Source of the DNA: an uncultured Collinsella sp. | GTDB taxonomy: Bacteria; Actinomycetota; Coriobacteriia; Coriobacteriales; Coriobacteriaceae | Direction of reading: 5' to 3' | DNA length: 64,000 nt | NCBI GenBank assembly: GCA_958415625.1 | Contig: CATYZI010000001.1 | Span: 1-64,000, forward strand | Part shown: positions 37,801-45,683 of the stretch, piece after piece | Layout of the letters: every line of letters starts with the position of its first letter | Position numbering within the stretch: the stretch's first letter is position 1 | The notes under the pieces: model-generated | What the model was told of the DNA's origin: nothing | What the model saw: only the letters and a program-made list of their open reading frames with translations | Database searches by the model: none | Program-made: the position numbers and the translations under genes

Positions 37801-40800
37801 ACCGGTTACAACATCGACGGTCTGCGTAACGCCGATGTGGCGTTTGAACTGTCGCGCGATGGCAAGACCGAGTATTACCTGCCCAACAAGTCCGTGCAGG
37901 TTGCTTGGGACGAGGCTAAACTGCAAGACCTTCTTGACGGAGCCGCCGAATCCCTGCAGATTGGCTACGCGGCGGGCGAGTCCGCCGATGGCGTGACCCA
38001 AAATGTCACGCTTCCGTACAAGGCGGGTTCCGCAAAGAAATTCTCTGTTGAATGGACAAGCTCCGACACCGAGCGCCTGTTTGTTTCTGGGTATAGCTGG
38101 GAAGATAAGACGGGTAAGGTTTCGCGCGCATCGAGCGATCGCGACGTGACGCTGACCGCCAAGGTTACGGTTACGAGCGGCGACATCAAGCTTGCCGGCT
38201 CGCACGACTTCACCGTGACCGTCAAGGGCGATCCCGAGAAGGTCGCTGCCGACAAGAAGGCGCTGCAGGAGAAGGTCGATGCGGCCTTTACCTACGGCAA
38301 CATCAAGTACTCCGGCACCGACGCGCCCGCCAACAAGGACGGCTTGACCGCCGACCTGCAGATGCCGCGCACGAGCACGCTCAAAATCGACGGCAAGTAT
38401 TACGAGGTCAAGTACTCCGCCAGCACCGATGACATCACGTTCAACGGTTACAAGGGCACGGTCTATCAGCCGCTGCCTGGCACCGAGGCAGCGAAGACCA
38501 AGATCACCCTCACGGTGACCGATAAGTCTAACGCCGAGGTCACGGCTAGTAAGACCCTCGATTTTGCGATTGCCCCGCAGGACCAGAACGAGCTCGATGC
38601 CGAGCTGTTCCACCTGAGCCTTGCAAAGTCAACATTCTCTCAGGGTATTCTTGACGGGCAGGATGCGTCCAATGTAACGGGGAACTTGCATGCGCCGTTG
38701 AAGGTGTACGGTCAGGGATATGCAGTTAACTGGTGCTATTCCTCCGAAGAGGCTGCAGGCCACTACGGCTTCGTGTTCAGTGAGCTCCCCGGCGGCACGG
38801 AGAACACCTATCGTTTGCTCAAGTCGAGCAAACCGAGGGTTATCGCGCATGAGAACCTTATCTTCACTCAGCCCGAATACAACACGAAAGTCACAATTAG
38901 CGGCCGTCTGAAGAGTGAGCGTTTTGCCCGTTATGCCGAGCGCTATCCCGACAATTCGGACTACGCGGTGCTTGCCGGCTTGGATGTTTCTGCGACGGTA
39001 AACGTCAAGGGAACGACGGGGCTCGACAACCCGAACGAGGGCAAGACCATTACGGTGACGGCCAAGGTCACGGGCGTTTCCGCAAGTGATGCTGACGGCA
39101 ATTATACCGAGCAATCGGTGGCGCCCTTGACCGAGCTCACGCTTCCTGCCGACGAAGACACGACGGCCGAGTCGGTGCTCGAGCAGCTTATGACGGCTGC
39201 CGGTTGCACGAACCTCGAAGCAAATGCATGGGGTCTTACGAGTGCGACGATGCCCGATGGCCGCGTGCTGAGCACAACGAGCGCCGCGCCGTACAGCTAC
39301 TGGTCGTTCTTTGTAAACAATGGGTATGCGAGCGTCGGTGCTCCGAGCTACTACCTCAAGAACGGCGATTGCGTCGAGTTCCGTTATGTTAAGGGTGACG
39401 GCACGCAGAAGCCCTCGACGGCTCCTGCTACCAATCCCGGAACGGAGCATCCCGATGTCGATGCGGCATGGAATGGTTTTGCGAACGGCGGCTCGGGATC
39501 CTCGACGGACGCCCTTACGCCTACAACAAAGACCGATACGCCTTCTTGGGCACTTAATCTTCTGACCGAAGAGCAGCAGAAGGCAGGTGCAAGCGCCTCT
39601 GCGTCTGACCCCATTGTCGCGAACGGAAAGGTATACCTTGTCACGGGCGCTTCGGTATGGGGTGGAAAGACGTGGAATGCTGTCCTGAATGAGATTGATC
39701 CCGAGACGGGTTCCGTTCTGCGATCTCTTGAGCTTGGCTCTTCCATGGATACCACCTGCCGTCCTGTTATTGCGCAAGGCATTATTTTGATTCCGCTTTC
39801 CGGCGGCTATCTGCAGGCTGTTTCGGCGAAAACGTTTGAGACGCTTTGGTATTCCGATGCATTTACGAAGCAGAACCTGTCTTCGTTGACCGTTGACGGC
39901 GACTACGTCTATATCAACACCCTTGATTATTGGTCTGGCAATGGCAATGACGTGCAAAACGGTACGGTCAGGCGCATCAATATTCACACGGGCGCCATCG
40001 CCGGTAGCGTCTCCGTCGCTGACGGAGGTTACTACTGGTCTGGCGGCCTGATGGTAAATGGCTACTATGTCGTTGGCGGCGACTATGGCCAGGTGCGCGT
40101 GTATTCTGCCGATCTGTCAAAGCTTGTTGGTTCGATTAAGCTGTCTGGTGGCAACATCCGTTCGGCGCTTACCGTTCATGACGGTTATATATATGCTGTT
40201 ACGCGCGACGATGGTACGTTGCACAAGCTGACCATTGGTTCCGATGGTTCCATTACTGAGGCCGCGAAAGTTCAGTTTGCCGCTTATTCGACTTCGACGC
40301 CCGTTTTCAGTGGTAAGTATGCTTTTATTGGCGGGACAACCGTGAACAATTGGAAGGCTAAGGCCAAGGCTAAGGCTAAGGCTAAGGGCCTGCTTTCGAT
40401 CATTGACCTCTCCGATATGAGTGTGAAGCAGATTACGAAGGCCGATGGCGAAGAGCTTGGCTTTGAGTCCAAGGGCACGCCGCTCGTCTCAACGCATGAT
40501 GGCGAGACGTACGTATATTTCACCTTGAACGGCGCCAAGGGCAATTGGCCTAACTACACTACCGGCGGTGGCGTGTACATGTACAAGCTGGGCGATGCCG
40601 AGGCAACCGAGGTGTTCGTTCCCGGTTCTGGATATGCCAACTATTGCATGGCCTCGGTTGTCTGCGATCAGTTCGGCAATCTGTATTACACCAACGATTC
40701 GGGCCATCTCTTCTGTGTGAAATCTCAGGCACATCGCGTCAAGTTTGATGCTCAGGGCGGCTCGTCGGTCAATGGTCAGACCTCCGCTTCGGGCTCGACT

Positions 40801-41283
40801 GTCAGCAAGCCGACCGATCCGACGCGCGAGGACTATACCTTCGCTGGTTGGTACACCGATGAAGCTTGTACAAAGGCGTATGACTTTAGCGTTGCGGTGA
40901 CGGCTGATATGACGCTGTATGCCAAGTGGATCAAGAAGGCCGCTGACAACAACGGCGGTTCTGGCGGCAATGGCGGCTCCGGTTCTGGCAACGGTACGAA
41001 CGGGCAGCAGTCCGGCGGTGCTGTCTCGCCGGGTCAGAAGCCGGTCTCCACGACCACCACGACCGAGACCAAGGACGATAAGGATTCCAAGAAGGATTCC
41101 GATAAGTCCGGCAAGAAGGATGGCAAGTCCGATACGGGCTCGTCTGCTACGACCGCTGCTAAGAAGTCCGCTGCTGCTCCGGCACAGGAGTCTGGCTTCA
41201 ACCCGCTCGCCATTGTTGGCGTGGCGGCCGGCGTGATCGGTCTCGCAGTCATCGGTGTGTTCGTGTTTACCAAGCGTCGGTAG
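34810..41283 (+). CDS. Giant surface protein with Ig-like repeats, DUF4430 and beta-propeller
   Basis: 2157 residues from the ATG at 34810 (AGGAG four bases before). An in-frame ATG at 34729 after AAGGAGG would add 27 residues. Order: Sec signal (LVAFLAFAMAFGTTPAQLWA), Ala/Asp/Asn-rich stretch, seven Ig-like repeats of ~100 residues (~140-910; YTWSAS.., YQWQCS.., GKYLKCKV.., GKYLRVKV), further beta modules, a DUF4430 domain (~1415-1533; SYWSFFVNNGYASVG, YYLKNGDCVEFRYV), a PQQ-like beta-propeller (~1580-1975; DPIVANGKVYLVTGAS, LNEIDPETGSVLRSL), an InlB B-repeat (YTFAGWYTDEACTKAYDF), a Gly/Ser/Lys linker and a C-terminal membrane helix with KRR. No LPxTG is present. A cobalamin riboswitch precedes it. 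I infer corrinoid capture at the cell surface. Confidence 0.85.
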   Translation: MDMFEDECQRASWRRHGAIARGVAKRGLVAFLAFAMAFGTTPAQLWAEGAEGIADAVAQSATGGEGTAADEGAVADTGANSAAASAAADDASADQGANASAANGDNTAADNATESENSAATPAASEQKNAVAAASATTLSSEAKVFIQDTKDKDNSYSTKSGALSAGDTLWANMYDEVEDDWYGTSTESVANPGTWTYTWLAGTTRASSNVADYTEVVGHEQSLTVTAAMEGKYFICKVTVDGKDYFGPSVSYGSGINANNIPGPVLGAGQMELNSVKLNSDTPSIGDTLTATPYISSYQQAPADAKVTYTWSASTSQYSGFTKIEGQTGASLVVGDDLEGKYIRVEANAGVNTVNKTTSSKVKQAGAVEISAVSIVNTKDNTSVFAVGDTAKARAKEKGGAYGAFVDASKLNYQWQCSDTKSGTYADIAGATGETLELTDALGGKYLKCKVSSKIGSSSLTNSTGALVAAAGSINVSSVTMSPTSGKVEVGSTITATAKAGSTDVTSDSHVTWQWYKGKSNTASSCNTPIEGETGNTLTVTAALKGWYVVAKANGGYGEQKPYYAVGPVSVAGQVELYDVQFEGSPATNGVHVGDTLKTKVRKKDGSRYNYIDRTDNVTYQWQYANSSSSYDSAYTDIPGATEATYTVDAAYAGKYLRVKVTSENTVSSTQKKSSYGGTQSVAPLGPVTLKGQYKLAGIELADKNVTLSVGSKITPSVQVPGSWSGSTKDVPDDAELTMAWYAKGEGDADWTELTDGINKTDGSLTLTDALVGKRIKVTANALDNTVEWVSSDSVTAAGEYSLLRVIANPQINSDSTHLVSGDSVKATAQAKRADGSTTNGIDVTDQATVAWYAADDAKAPAADWTLLPDMSGAAATVSASAAGKYLKAVATSGSSTVELVSANKVIAAGSLEAAVQKLNDANKQIAVDYSAKGGNVNDVLKAQLADLGFTDIDVKVSEGGVAFKAEDARATVGISDAQDKTNGNVTFFFIDPNNYTGYNIDGLRNADVAFELSRDGKTEYYLPNKSVQVAWDEAKLQDLLDGAAESLQIGYAAGESADGVTQNVTLPYKAGSAKKFSVEWTSSDTERLFVSGYSWEDKTGKVSRASSDRDVTLTAKVTVTSGDIKLAGSHDFTVTVKGDPEKVAADKKALQEKVDAAFTYGNIKYSGTDAPANKDGLTADLQMPRTSTLKIDGKYYEVKYSASTDDITFNGYKGTVYQPLPGTEAAKTKITLTVTDKSNAEVTASKTLDFAIAPQDQNELDAELFHLSLAKSTFSQGILDGQDASNVTGNLHAPLKVYGQGYAVNWCYSSEEAAGHYGFVFSELPGGTENTYRLLKSSKPRVIAHENLIFTQPEYNTKVTISGRLKSERFARYAERYPDNSDYAVLAGLDVSATVNVKGTTGLDNPNEGKTITVTAKVTGVSASDADGNYTEQSVAPLTELTLPADEDTTAESVLEQLMTAAGCTNLEANAWGLTSATMPDGRVLSTTSAAPYSYWSFFVNNGYASVGAPSYYLKNGDCVEFRYVKGDGTQKPSTAPATNPGTEHPDVDAAWNGFANGGSGSSTDALTPTTKTDTPSWALNLLTEEQQKAGASASASDPIVANGKVYLVTGASVWGGKTWNAVLNEIDPETGSVLRSLELGSSMDTTCRPVIAQGIILIPLSGGYLQAVSAKTFETLWYSDAFTKQNLSSLTVDGDYVYINTLDYWSGNGNDVQNGTVRRINIHTGAIAGSVSVADGGYYWSGGLMVNGYYVVGGDYGQVRVYSADLSKLVGSIKLSGGNIRSALTVHDGYIYAVTRDDGTLHKLTIGSDGSITEAAKVQFAAYSTSTPVFSGKYAFIGGTTVNNWKAKAKAKAKAKGLLSIIDLSDMSVKQITKADGEELGFESKGTPLVSTHDGETYVYFTLNGAKGNWPNYTTGGGVYMYKLGDAEATEVFVPGSGYANYCMASVVCDQFGNLYYTNDSGHLFCVKSQAHRVKFDAQGGSSVNGQTSASGSTVSKPTDPTREDYTFAGWYTDEACTKAYDFSVAVTADMTLYAKWIKKAADNNGGSGGNGGSGSGNGTNGQQSGGAVSPGQKPVSTTTTTETKDDKDSKKDSDKSGKKDGKSDTGSSATTAAKKSAAAPAQESGFNPLAIVGVAAGVIGLAVIGVFVFTKRR

Positions 41284-42186
41284 GTGAGGGCTGTGTCCAA
41301 TAAGCCTCAGGACGCCGAGTCCAAGCAGCCCGACTCGTCGTTCATCCAGCTTGACGATGCAAAGAAAAAGGACGCCGCTTCGGCGGCGTCCGCCCCTCGG
41401 CGCAAGGCGCTTTTTGGCGCCCTGACGGCCGTCTGCATCGTCTTGATCGTTGTGTCGCTGGGTTTTGTCCAACCTTCTTCCAGCGGTGCTTGGTCCATCG
41501 ATTGGATCGCTCGGGCCGTGGCGGGGAAAAGCGTTGCCGGCTCTGGCTCTACCGCCTCTCGCAAGACGGAGGCAGCGGGCTCCTCGTCTTCTGACGCTGT
41601 GGACTCCGAGTCCAAGGACTCGGATGAATCTGATTCCAAGGACAAGTCTGAATCTTCGGACAAGAAGTCTGACAAGGATTCGAAGGAGAAGAAGTCCGAA
41701 GGCAAAGGCGGCAAGAAGTCCGGGGATAAATCGGGTTCGCAGAATTCTGGGTCCACTGGCGGATCAAGCGCTTCTGACGGCTCATCTTCGAGCGCTGGCT
41801 CGACGACCGGCGGTGGTTCTGCATCCAACGGCGGCGGCGCCTCTACGGGCGATCAGGGCGGCTCGCAGCAGCCTAGCCACGTCGTCACGGTGACGGTCTC
41901 GGTCACATCGAGCGCCGTGGGTAACCCTGTCTCTTCTGGCGGCACGTTCACCTTCAATGAGGGCGCAACTCCTTACGACGCGCTGTGTGCGTTGGGACTT
42001 TCTATCAATGCGCGCCCTTCGTCGTATGGTACCTATGTTGCCGCGATTGGCGGTTTGGCCGAGAAGGAACACGGCGGCACGAGCGGCTGGATGTACTCCG
42101 TTAACGGCAAAACGCCCAATACCGCCTGCAGCAATTACATTCTCAAGAATGGCGACACCGTCGTGTGGTATTACGTAACGGGCTAG
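41284..42186 (+). CDS. Membrane-tethered DUF4430 protein
   Basis: About 300 residues. The GTG at 41284 directly abuts the previous stop (TAG), so translation is coupled; a GTG at 41293 is an alternative. An N-terminal basic segment leads into one membrane helix (FGALTAVCIVLIVVSLGFVQ), followed by ~110 residues of Ser/Lys/Asp/Gly spacer. The C-terminal domain matches DUF4430 (transcobalamin C-terminal-like): TFTFNEGATPYDALCALGLS, GTSGWMYSVNGKTPNTACS, YILKNGDTVVWYYVTG. Its position behind the B12-riboswitch-controlled gene suggests the two act together in corrinoid binding or hand-over. A terminator follows. Confidence 0.85.
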   Translation: MRAVSNKPQDAESKQPDSSFIQLDDAKKKDAASAASAPRRKALFGALTAVCIVLIVVSLGFVQPSSSGAWSIDWIARAVAGKSVAGSGSTASRKTEAAGSSSSDAVDSESKDSDESDSKDKSESSDKKSDKDSKEKKSEGKGGKKSGDKSGSQNSGSTGGSSASDGSSSSAGSTTGGGSASNGGGASTGDQGGSQQPSHVVTVTVSVTSSAVGNPVSSGGTFTFNEGATPYDALCALGLSINARPSSYGTYVAAIGGLAEKEHGGTSGWMYSVNGKTPNTACSNYILKNGDTVVWYYVTG

Positions 42187-42206
42187 AGGCCTCGACATGG
42201 CGCGCC

Positions 42207-42246
42207 AAACGGGCGGTTCGGACCAACATCCGAGCCGCCCGTTTTT
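42207..42246 (+). terminator. Terminator of the DUF4430 operon
   Basis: AAACGGGCGGTTCGG (42207-42221) pairs with the reverse complement CCGAGCCGCCCGTTT, followed by more T residues. Confidence 0.9.
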
Positions 42247-42282
42247 CATGCGTAGAGGACTGGGTCGCCGGGTCTCTCGGCA

Positions 42283-42320
42283 AACAAAAAGCCGGTTGGA
42301 ACGTGAATTCCAACCGGCTG
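42283..42320 (-). terminator. Terminator of first GtrA gene
   Basis: On the - strand, AGCCGGTTGGAA pairs with TTCCAACCGGCT and is followed by TTTTTGTTTG. Confidence 0.85.
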
Positions 42321-42344
42321 CGAAGCGAGATTATGTTGGGCCGT

Positions 42345-42752
42345 CTACGACTGCGCGCCCTCGAGGAATAAGCGACGGCTAAAGTAGTTGTACCAGGTGA
42401 CCAAGAACGTTGCGATTGCCTTCATGGCCTGGTAGCCGATGCTCAAAAACGTGACGCCCACAAACATGTACAGGTCGTTGAGACCCAGGCCAATCACCGA
42501 CAGGATGGTGAAGATCGTGAACTCGCGCTTGCGGCTCATGCCCTCACGGTGGTCGAACACGTACTTCATGCTGAGCCAGTAGTTGACCACGACGGACGTG
42601 ATAAACGAGACTGTGGTACTCATCAAAAAGTCGAGGTGGAACAGCTCGACGAGCGCAATGAGCATACCCCAGTCGATGCCAAAGGAGATAAGACCCACGA
42701 CAGCGAACTTGAGAAACTGCTTGGTATGAGGTTGTGCCAGTGCCTTGCGCAC
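42345..42752 (-). CDS. GtrA-family membrane protein 1
   Basis: About 135 residues with four membrane helices and the GtrA pattern (FLKFAVVGLISFGIDWGMLIAL, NYWLSMKYVF, RREF-like turn, YNYFSRRLFL). GtrA-like proteins are linked to cell-surface polysaccharide or teichoic acid decoration as putative lipid-linked-sugar flippases. The start is uncertain: a GTG at 42752 (VRKALAQPHTKQ) fits the family length, while the frame runs to a TTG at 42833. The gene at 42973 is a paralogue in the same orientation. Confidence 0.8.
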   Translation of the reverse strand: MRKALAQPHTKQFLKFAVVGLISFGIDWGMLIALVELFHLDFLMSTTVSFITSVVVNYWLSMKYVFDHREGMSRKREFTIFTILSVIGLGLNDLYMFVGVTFLSIGYQAMKAIATFLVTWYNYFSRRLFLEGAQS

Positions 42753-42902
42753 GTAATCACATCCAATGCGTTGATGAATCGAGCAATGAGATACTTTAGG
42801 GCTTTTGGAAGGGAAACGTAAGGTTTTTGCCAAGAACTATACGAACTCGTCAAATTTTCAAGAGCTAATCCGCAAACGTTGAAAATTTGCCCGTAAACGA
42901 GC

Positions 42903-42950
42903 GGCACCCACGGACGATACTGCGCTGAGTGCGCGTCGTCCGTGGGTGCC
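42903..42950 (-). terminator. Perfect hairpin between the GtrA genes
   Basis: GGCACCCACGGACGA (42903-42917) pairs perfectly with TCGTCCGTGGGTGCC (42936-42950). No clear T-tract follows on the - strand, so it may be a terminator or an insulator hairpin. Confidence 0.5.
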
Positions 42951-42972
42951 GTAATGCTTCAGAGGTGTCGAA

Positions 42973-43368
42973 CTATTTTGTCTCCTCGCCCTCCAGGAAG
43001 ATCTTTCGGGTCACAAAGTTGTAGACCATAACAAGCGCGGTGGCGCAAATCTTGGCGATATTGGCCTCGAGGCCCAGGCCGGCGTTGAGGGCCAGTACGA
43101 TGCCGTCGTTGAGAGCCAAACCGATCACGGACAGCACGACAAAGATAATGAACTCGCGGCGGCGGCTCATGCCCTCCTTGTGCGCAAACACGTACTTCAT
43201 GCTCGCGACGTAGTTAAAGATGAGCGAAACGATAAAGCCGCTGGTATTGGCGATCAGGATGTTAAGACCCAGGCCGTAGTGGAGCAGATTCATGATGCCA
43301 AAGTCGATGACGGTGGCAATGACGCCGACGACGCCAAACTTCATGATCTGCGCAAGGAGCTTTTGCAT
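42973..43368 (-). CDS. GtrA-family membrane protein 2
   Basis: 131 residues, four membrane helices, GtrA fold (IMKFGVVGVIATVIDFGIMN, FNYVASMKYVF, SRRREFIIFVVLSVIG, YNFVTRKIFLEG). It is paralogous to the gene at 42345; both share MKYVF..EGMSR..EF. The ATG at 43368 follows AAGGCAGG; the longer frame to 43431 is less likely. It lies just downstream of fbp. Confidence 0.85.
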   Translation of the reverse strand: MQKLLAQIMKFGVVGVIATVIDFGIMNLLHYGLGLNILIANTSGFIVSLIFNYVASMKYVFAHKEGMSRRREFIIFVVLSVIGLALNDGIVLALNAGLGLEANIAKICATALVMVYNFVTRKIFLEGEETK

Positions 43369-43446
43369 GGTACCTGCCTTAGGGTGGCGCCGCAGCGCCG
43401 TGGGGATGACAAACTCAGCAAGTTTAGCCAATCCCCACGGGTGGAG

Positions 43447-45363
43447 CTAGGCGCGCTCCTCGATAGCACCGTTTCTATATGCATCGAGCAGTTGGCGTAG
43501 GTCCTGGATTTGGCTGCGGATCTTGGCACCCGTATCGGTGTCGCTTACCATGCGGCGGCGGTCGGCCTCGTCAAAGCGGTTGGTCTCGCTCTCGATATCG
43601 ATATTGCGGGTGAGCGCCTCGGCAACGGTGGTAAAGGCCTGGTGCGACTTGAGACGGCATCCGCGCGAGCTCGAGATGAGCGTGTAGCCGGCGATGCCTG
43701 TTTTGGGATGGTAGGCGCGGCAGAAACCGCCATCGATGACCAGCAGCTTGCCGTTGGCGCGGATGGGCTGCTCGCCCTTGGTAGTCTTGACGGGCGTATG
43801 GCCATTGATGATGTGACCGGTCGGCGAACATGCCATGGGGGCAACGCCGAACTCGCGCATGATGTCGTCGCAGACCGAGGGCGACTTGGTTAGCGTAAAG
43901 TACGGGTCCATCGGCTCGACCCAGGTGCTCTTATCGGCGATATAGGCGCGCTCAAAGGTACGCACCAGGCGTCCGCTGGCGGGTGAGTTAAAGCCGATCC
44001 ACAGGTACCACATCCAGTCGAGGGCATCGCGGTCGCCGACGCGCCAGGCTCGGCGGGCGATATGGTCGCAAAAATCGAGATAATCGCGGCCTGCGTGCCA
44101 GGTGCCCAGGCAGTTCATGCTGCTAAAGGTACCATCCTCGTTGAGCGGCACGCAGCCATGGAACAGCAGATTGCCGTTGGCGACCTTATACATCGAGCCG
44201 TGGGTGTAGAGGAAATCGATATGGCGATGCAGGTGGTCGGCGGTGACAAACTCGGACACGAGCTTGTCGATGATGTGTTGCTCCTGGGGCGTGAGCATGT
44301 AGGGGTCCGTCGGGTCGACGGTGGGGAAGTCGCTGGTCGTGAGCGGCCACACGCTGCCGTCGGCAAGCGTGACTGTGCCGGCGTCGTGATCGATTTTGTC
44401 GAGCAGCAGGCGGTTGGTCATGTCGAACTCGGGGTGGCGCTGGATAATCTGGCCCTCGAGCTTAAAGAGCAGGACGTTGATGGCTTTAATCAGCGGGCTG
44501 ATGGGCTCACCGGCGGTATAGGTGGCATCGGCAAAGGCGACAAGCTCGCGCAGCGAGATGCCATAGTCGTTCTCGAGGATCTCGTAATTGTCGTAGCGCA
44601 GGTTGTTGCGCAGCACCGTGGCGATGCAGGCAGGCTCACCGGCCGCAGCGCCCATCCACAGTAGGTCGTGGTTACCCCACTGAATGTCGAGCGAATGGTA
44701 GGTGAGCAGGCGGTCCATAATCTTGGCAGCGCCGCCGCCACGGTCGAAGATATCGCCCACCAGGTGCAGGTGGTCGACGGCCAGGCGCTTGATGAGCGAG
44801 GCGAGCGACTCGATAAAGTCGTCGGCGCTTGCGGTCTCTAGGATGGACCCAACGATGCGCTCGTGATAGCGCACGCGATAGTTGTTCTCGTCCGGATGCG
44901 TGTGCAGCAACTCGTCGATGATGTAGGCGTAATCGCGCGGGATGGCCTTACGCACCTTGGAGCGCGTATAGCGGCTCGAAAGCGAGCGGGCAACCACAAT
45001 GAGTTGGTCGAGCATGGTCTTGTACCAGGTGGGCGAGTCCTCGCGCTTGCTGCGGACCAGCTCGATTTTCTCGCTCGGGTAGTAGATGAGCGTGCACAGC
45101 TCGCCCTTTTCGTCAAACGTGAGCGTGTCGCCAAAAATCTCGTCGACATGTTCGCGCACGACGCCCGAACAGTTGTTGAGGATGTGCATAAAGGCTTCGT
45201 ACTCGCCATGCACGTCGCTCATAAAATGCTCGGTGCCTTTGGGCAGGTTGAGAATGGCCGAGAGATTGATAATTTCGGTAAACGCGGATTGCTCGGTGGG
45301 AAATTGTCTCGACAACAGACGCAGATATTTAAAGTCTTGCGGATTGCGATCGAATGCGACCAT
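43447..45363 (-). CDS. fbp: Fructose-1,6-bisphosphatase class III
   Basis: 638 residues, the usual length for Firmicutes/Coriobacteria class III FBPase, the gluconeogenic step giving fructose 6-phosphate. Metallophosphatase motifs appear in order: MSDVHGEYEAF (~48), GDIFDRGG (~202), QWGNHDLLWMG (~230) and later the GHIINGHTPV motif. The N-terminal FKYLRLLSRQFPTEQSAF is typical. The start ATG follows GGAAGGTG. It faces the DegV gene, with a 320-base divergent spacer. Confidence 0.95.
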   Translation of the reverse strand: MVAFDRNPQDFKYLRLLSRQFPTEQSAFTEIINLSAILNLPKGTEHFMSDVHGEYEAFMHILNNCSGVVREHVDEIFGDTLTFDEKGELCTLIYYPSEKIELVRSKREDSPTWYKTMLDQLIVVARSLSSRYTRSKVRKAIPRDYAYIIDELLHTHPDENNYRVRYHERIVGSILETASADDFIESLASLIKRLAVDHLHLVGDIFDRGGGAAKIMDRLLTYHSLDIQWGNHDLLWMGAAAGEPACIATVLRNNLRYDNYEILENDYGISLRELVAFADATYTAGEPISPLIKAINVLLFKLEGQIIQRHPEFDMTNRLLLDKIDHDAGTVTLADGSVWPLTTSDFPTVDPTDPYMLTPQEQHIIDKLVSEFVTADHLHRHIDFLYTHGSMYKVANGNLLFHGCVPLNEDGTFSSMNCLGTWHAGRDYLDFCDHIARRAWRVGDRDALDWMWYLWIGFNSPASGRLVRTFERAYIADKSTWVEPMDPYFTLTKSPSVCDDIMREFGVAPMACSPTGHIINGHTPVKTTKGEQPIRANGKLLVIDGGFCRAYHPKTGIAGYTLISSSRGCRLKSHQAFTTVAEALTRNIDIESETNRFDEADRRRMVSDTDTGAKIRSQIQDLRQLLDAYRNGAIEERA

Positions 45364-45683
45364 GAAACACCTTCCGATATGGTTGCTAAAACTGATAAAA
45401 CAGTGTCAAGCGTTTACCAGTATGCGCCGGCTTTGTTTCGATTTTGCGCCGGCGGCTGAATTGTCGGCTGAACGGTTTGGTAAATCGATTTAGTTGAGGT
45501 AGATATGGCGGTTGAGTGGAGGCAAAGCGGGTGATTTTGCCCATGTTGGCCCATGGCGGGGATGGGGATGTTCATGATAAAGATAATCAATACAAATGGT
45601 TCGCATTGGTAAATAGTGGACATTTGTATCGTATTTAGGCTTGCTGTGCGATAATTTGCACAGCAATACTTAAGGAGCCTCAT
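45364..45683. other. Divergent intergenic region fbp / degV, 320 bp
   Basis: AT-rich relative to the genes. It contains a perfect inverted repeat at 45641-45666, overlapping a GATAAT -10-like sequence just upstream of the DegV gene. No coding signal was seen. Confidence 0.5.
45641..45666. promoter_or_regulatory. Inverted repeat with -10-like sequence before DegV gene
   Basis: TTGCTGTGC (45641-45649) and GCACAGCAA (45658-45666) flank GATAATTT, with the ribosome site AAGGAG next. It could be an operator over the promoter or a hairpin in the leader. Confidence 0.45.

Noticed and set aside
40984..41283. Possible LPxTG sortase signal in the giant protein
   Set aside because: No LPxTG-like motif precedes the last helix; the end is a plain membrane helix with a basic KRR tail.
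42903..42950. Perfect 15-bp hairpin as a mobile element
   Set aside because: It is a single copy with no internal or flanking repeats in this window, so a terminator or insulator role is more likely.
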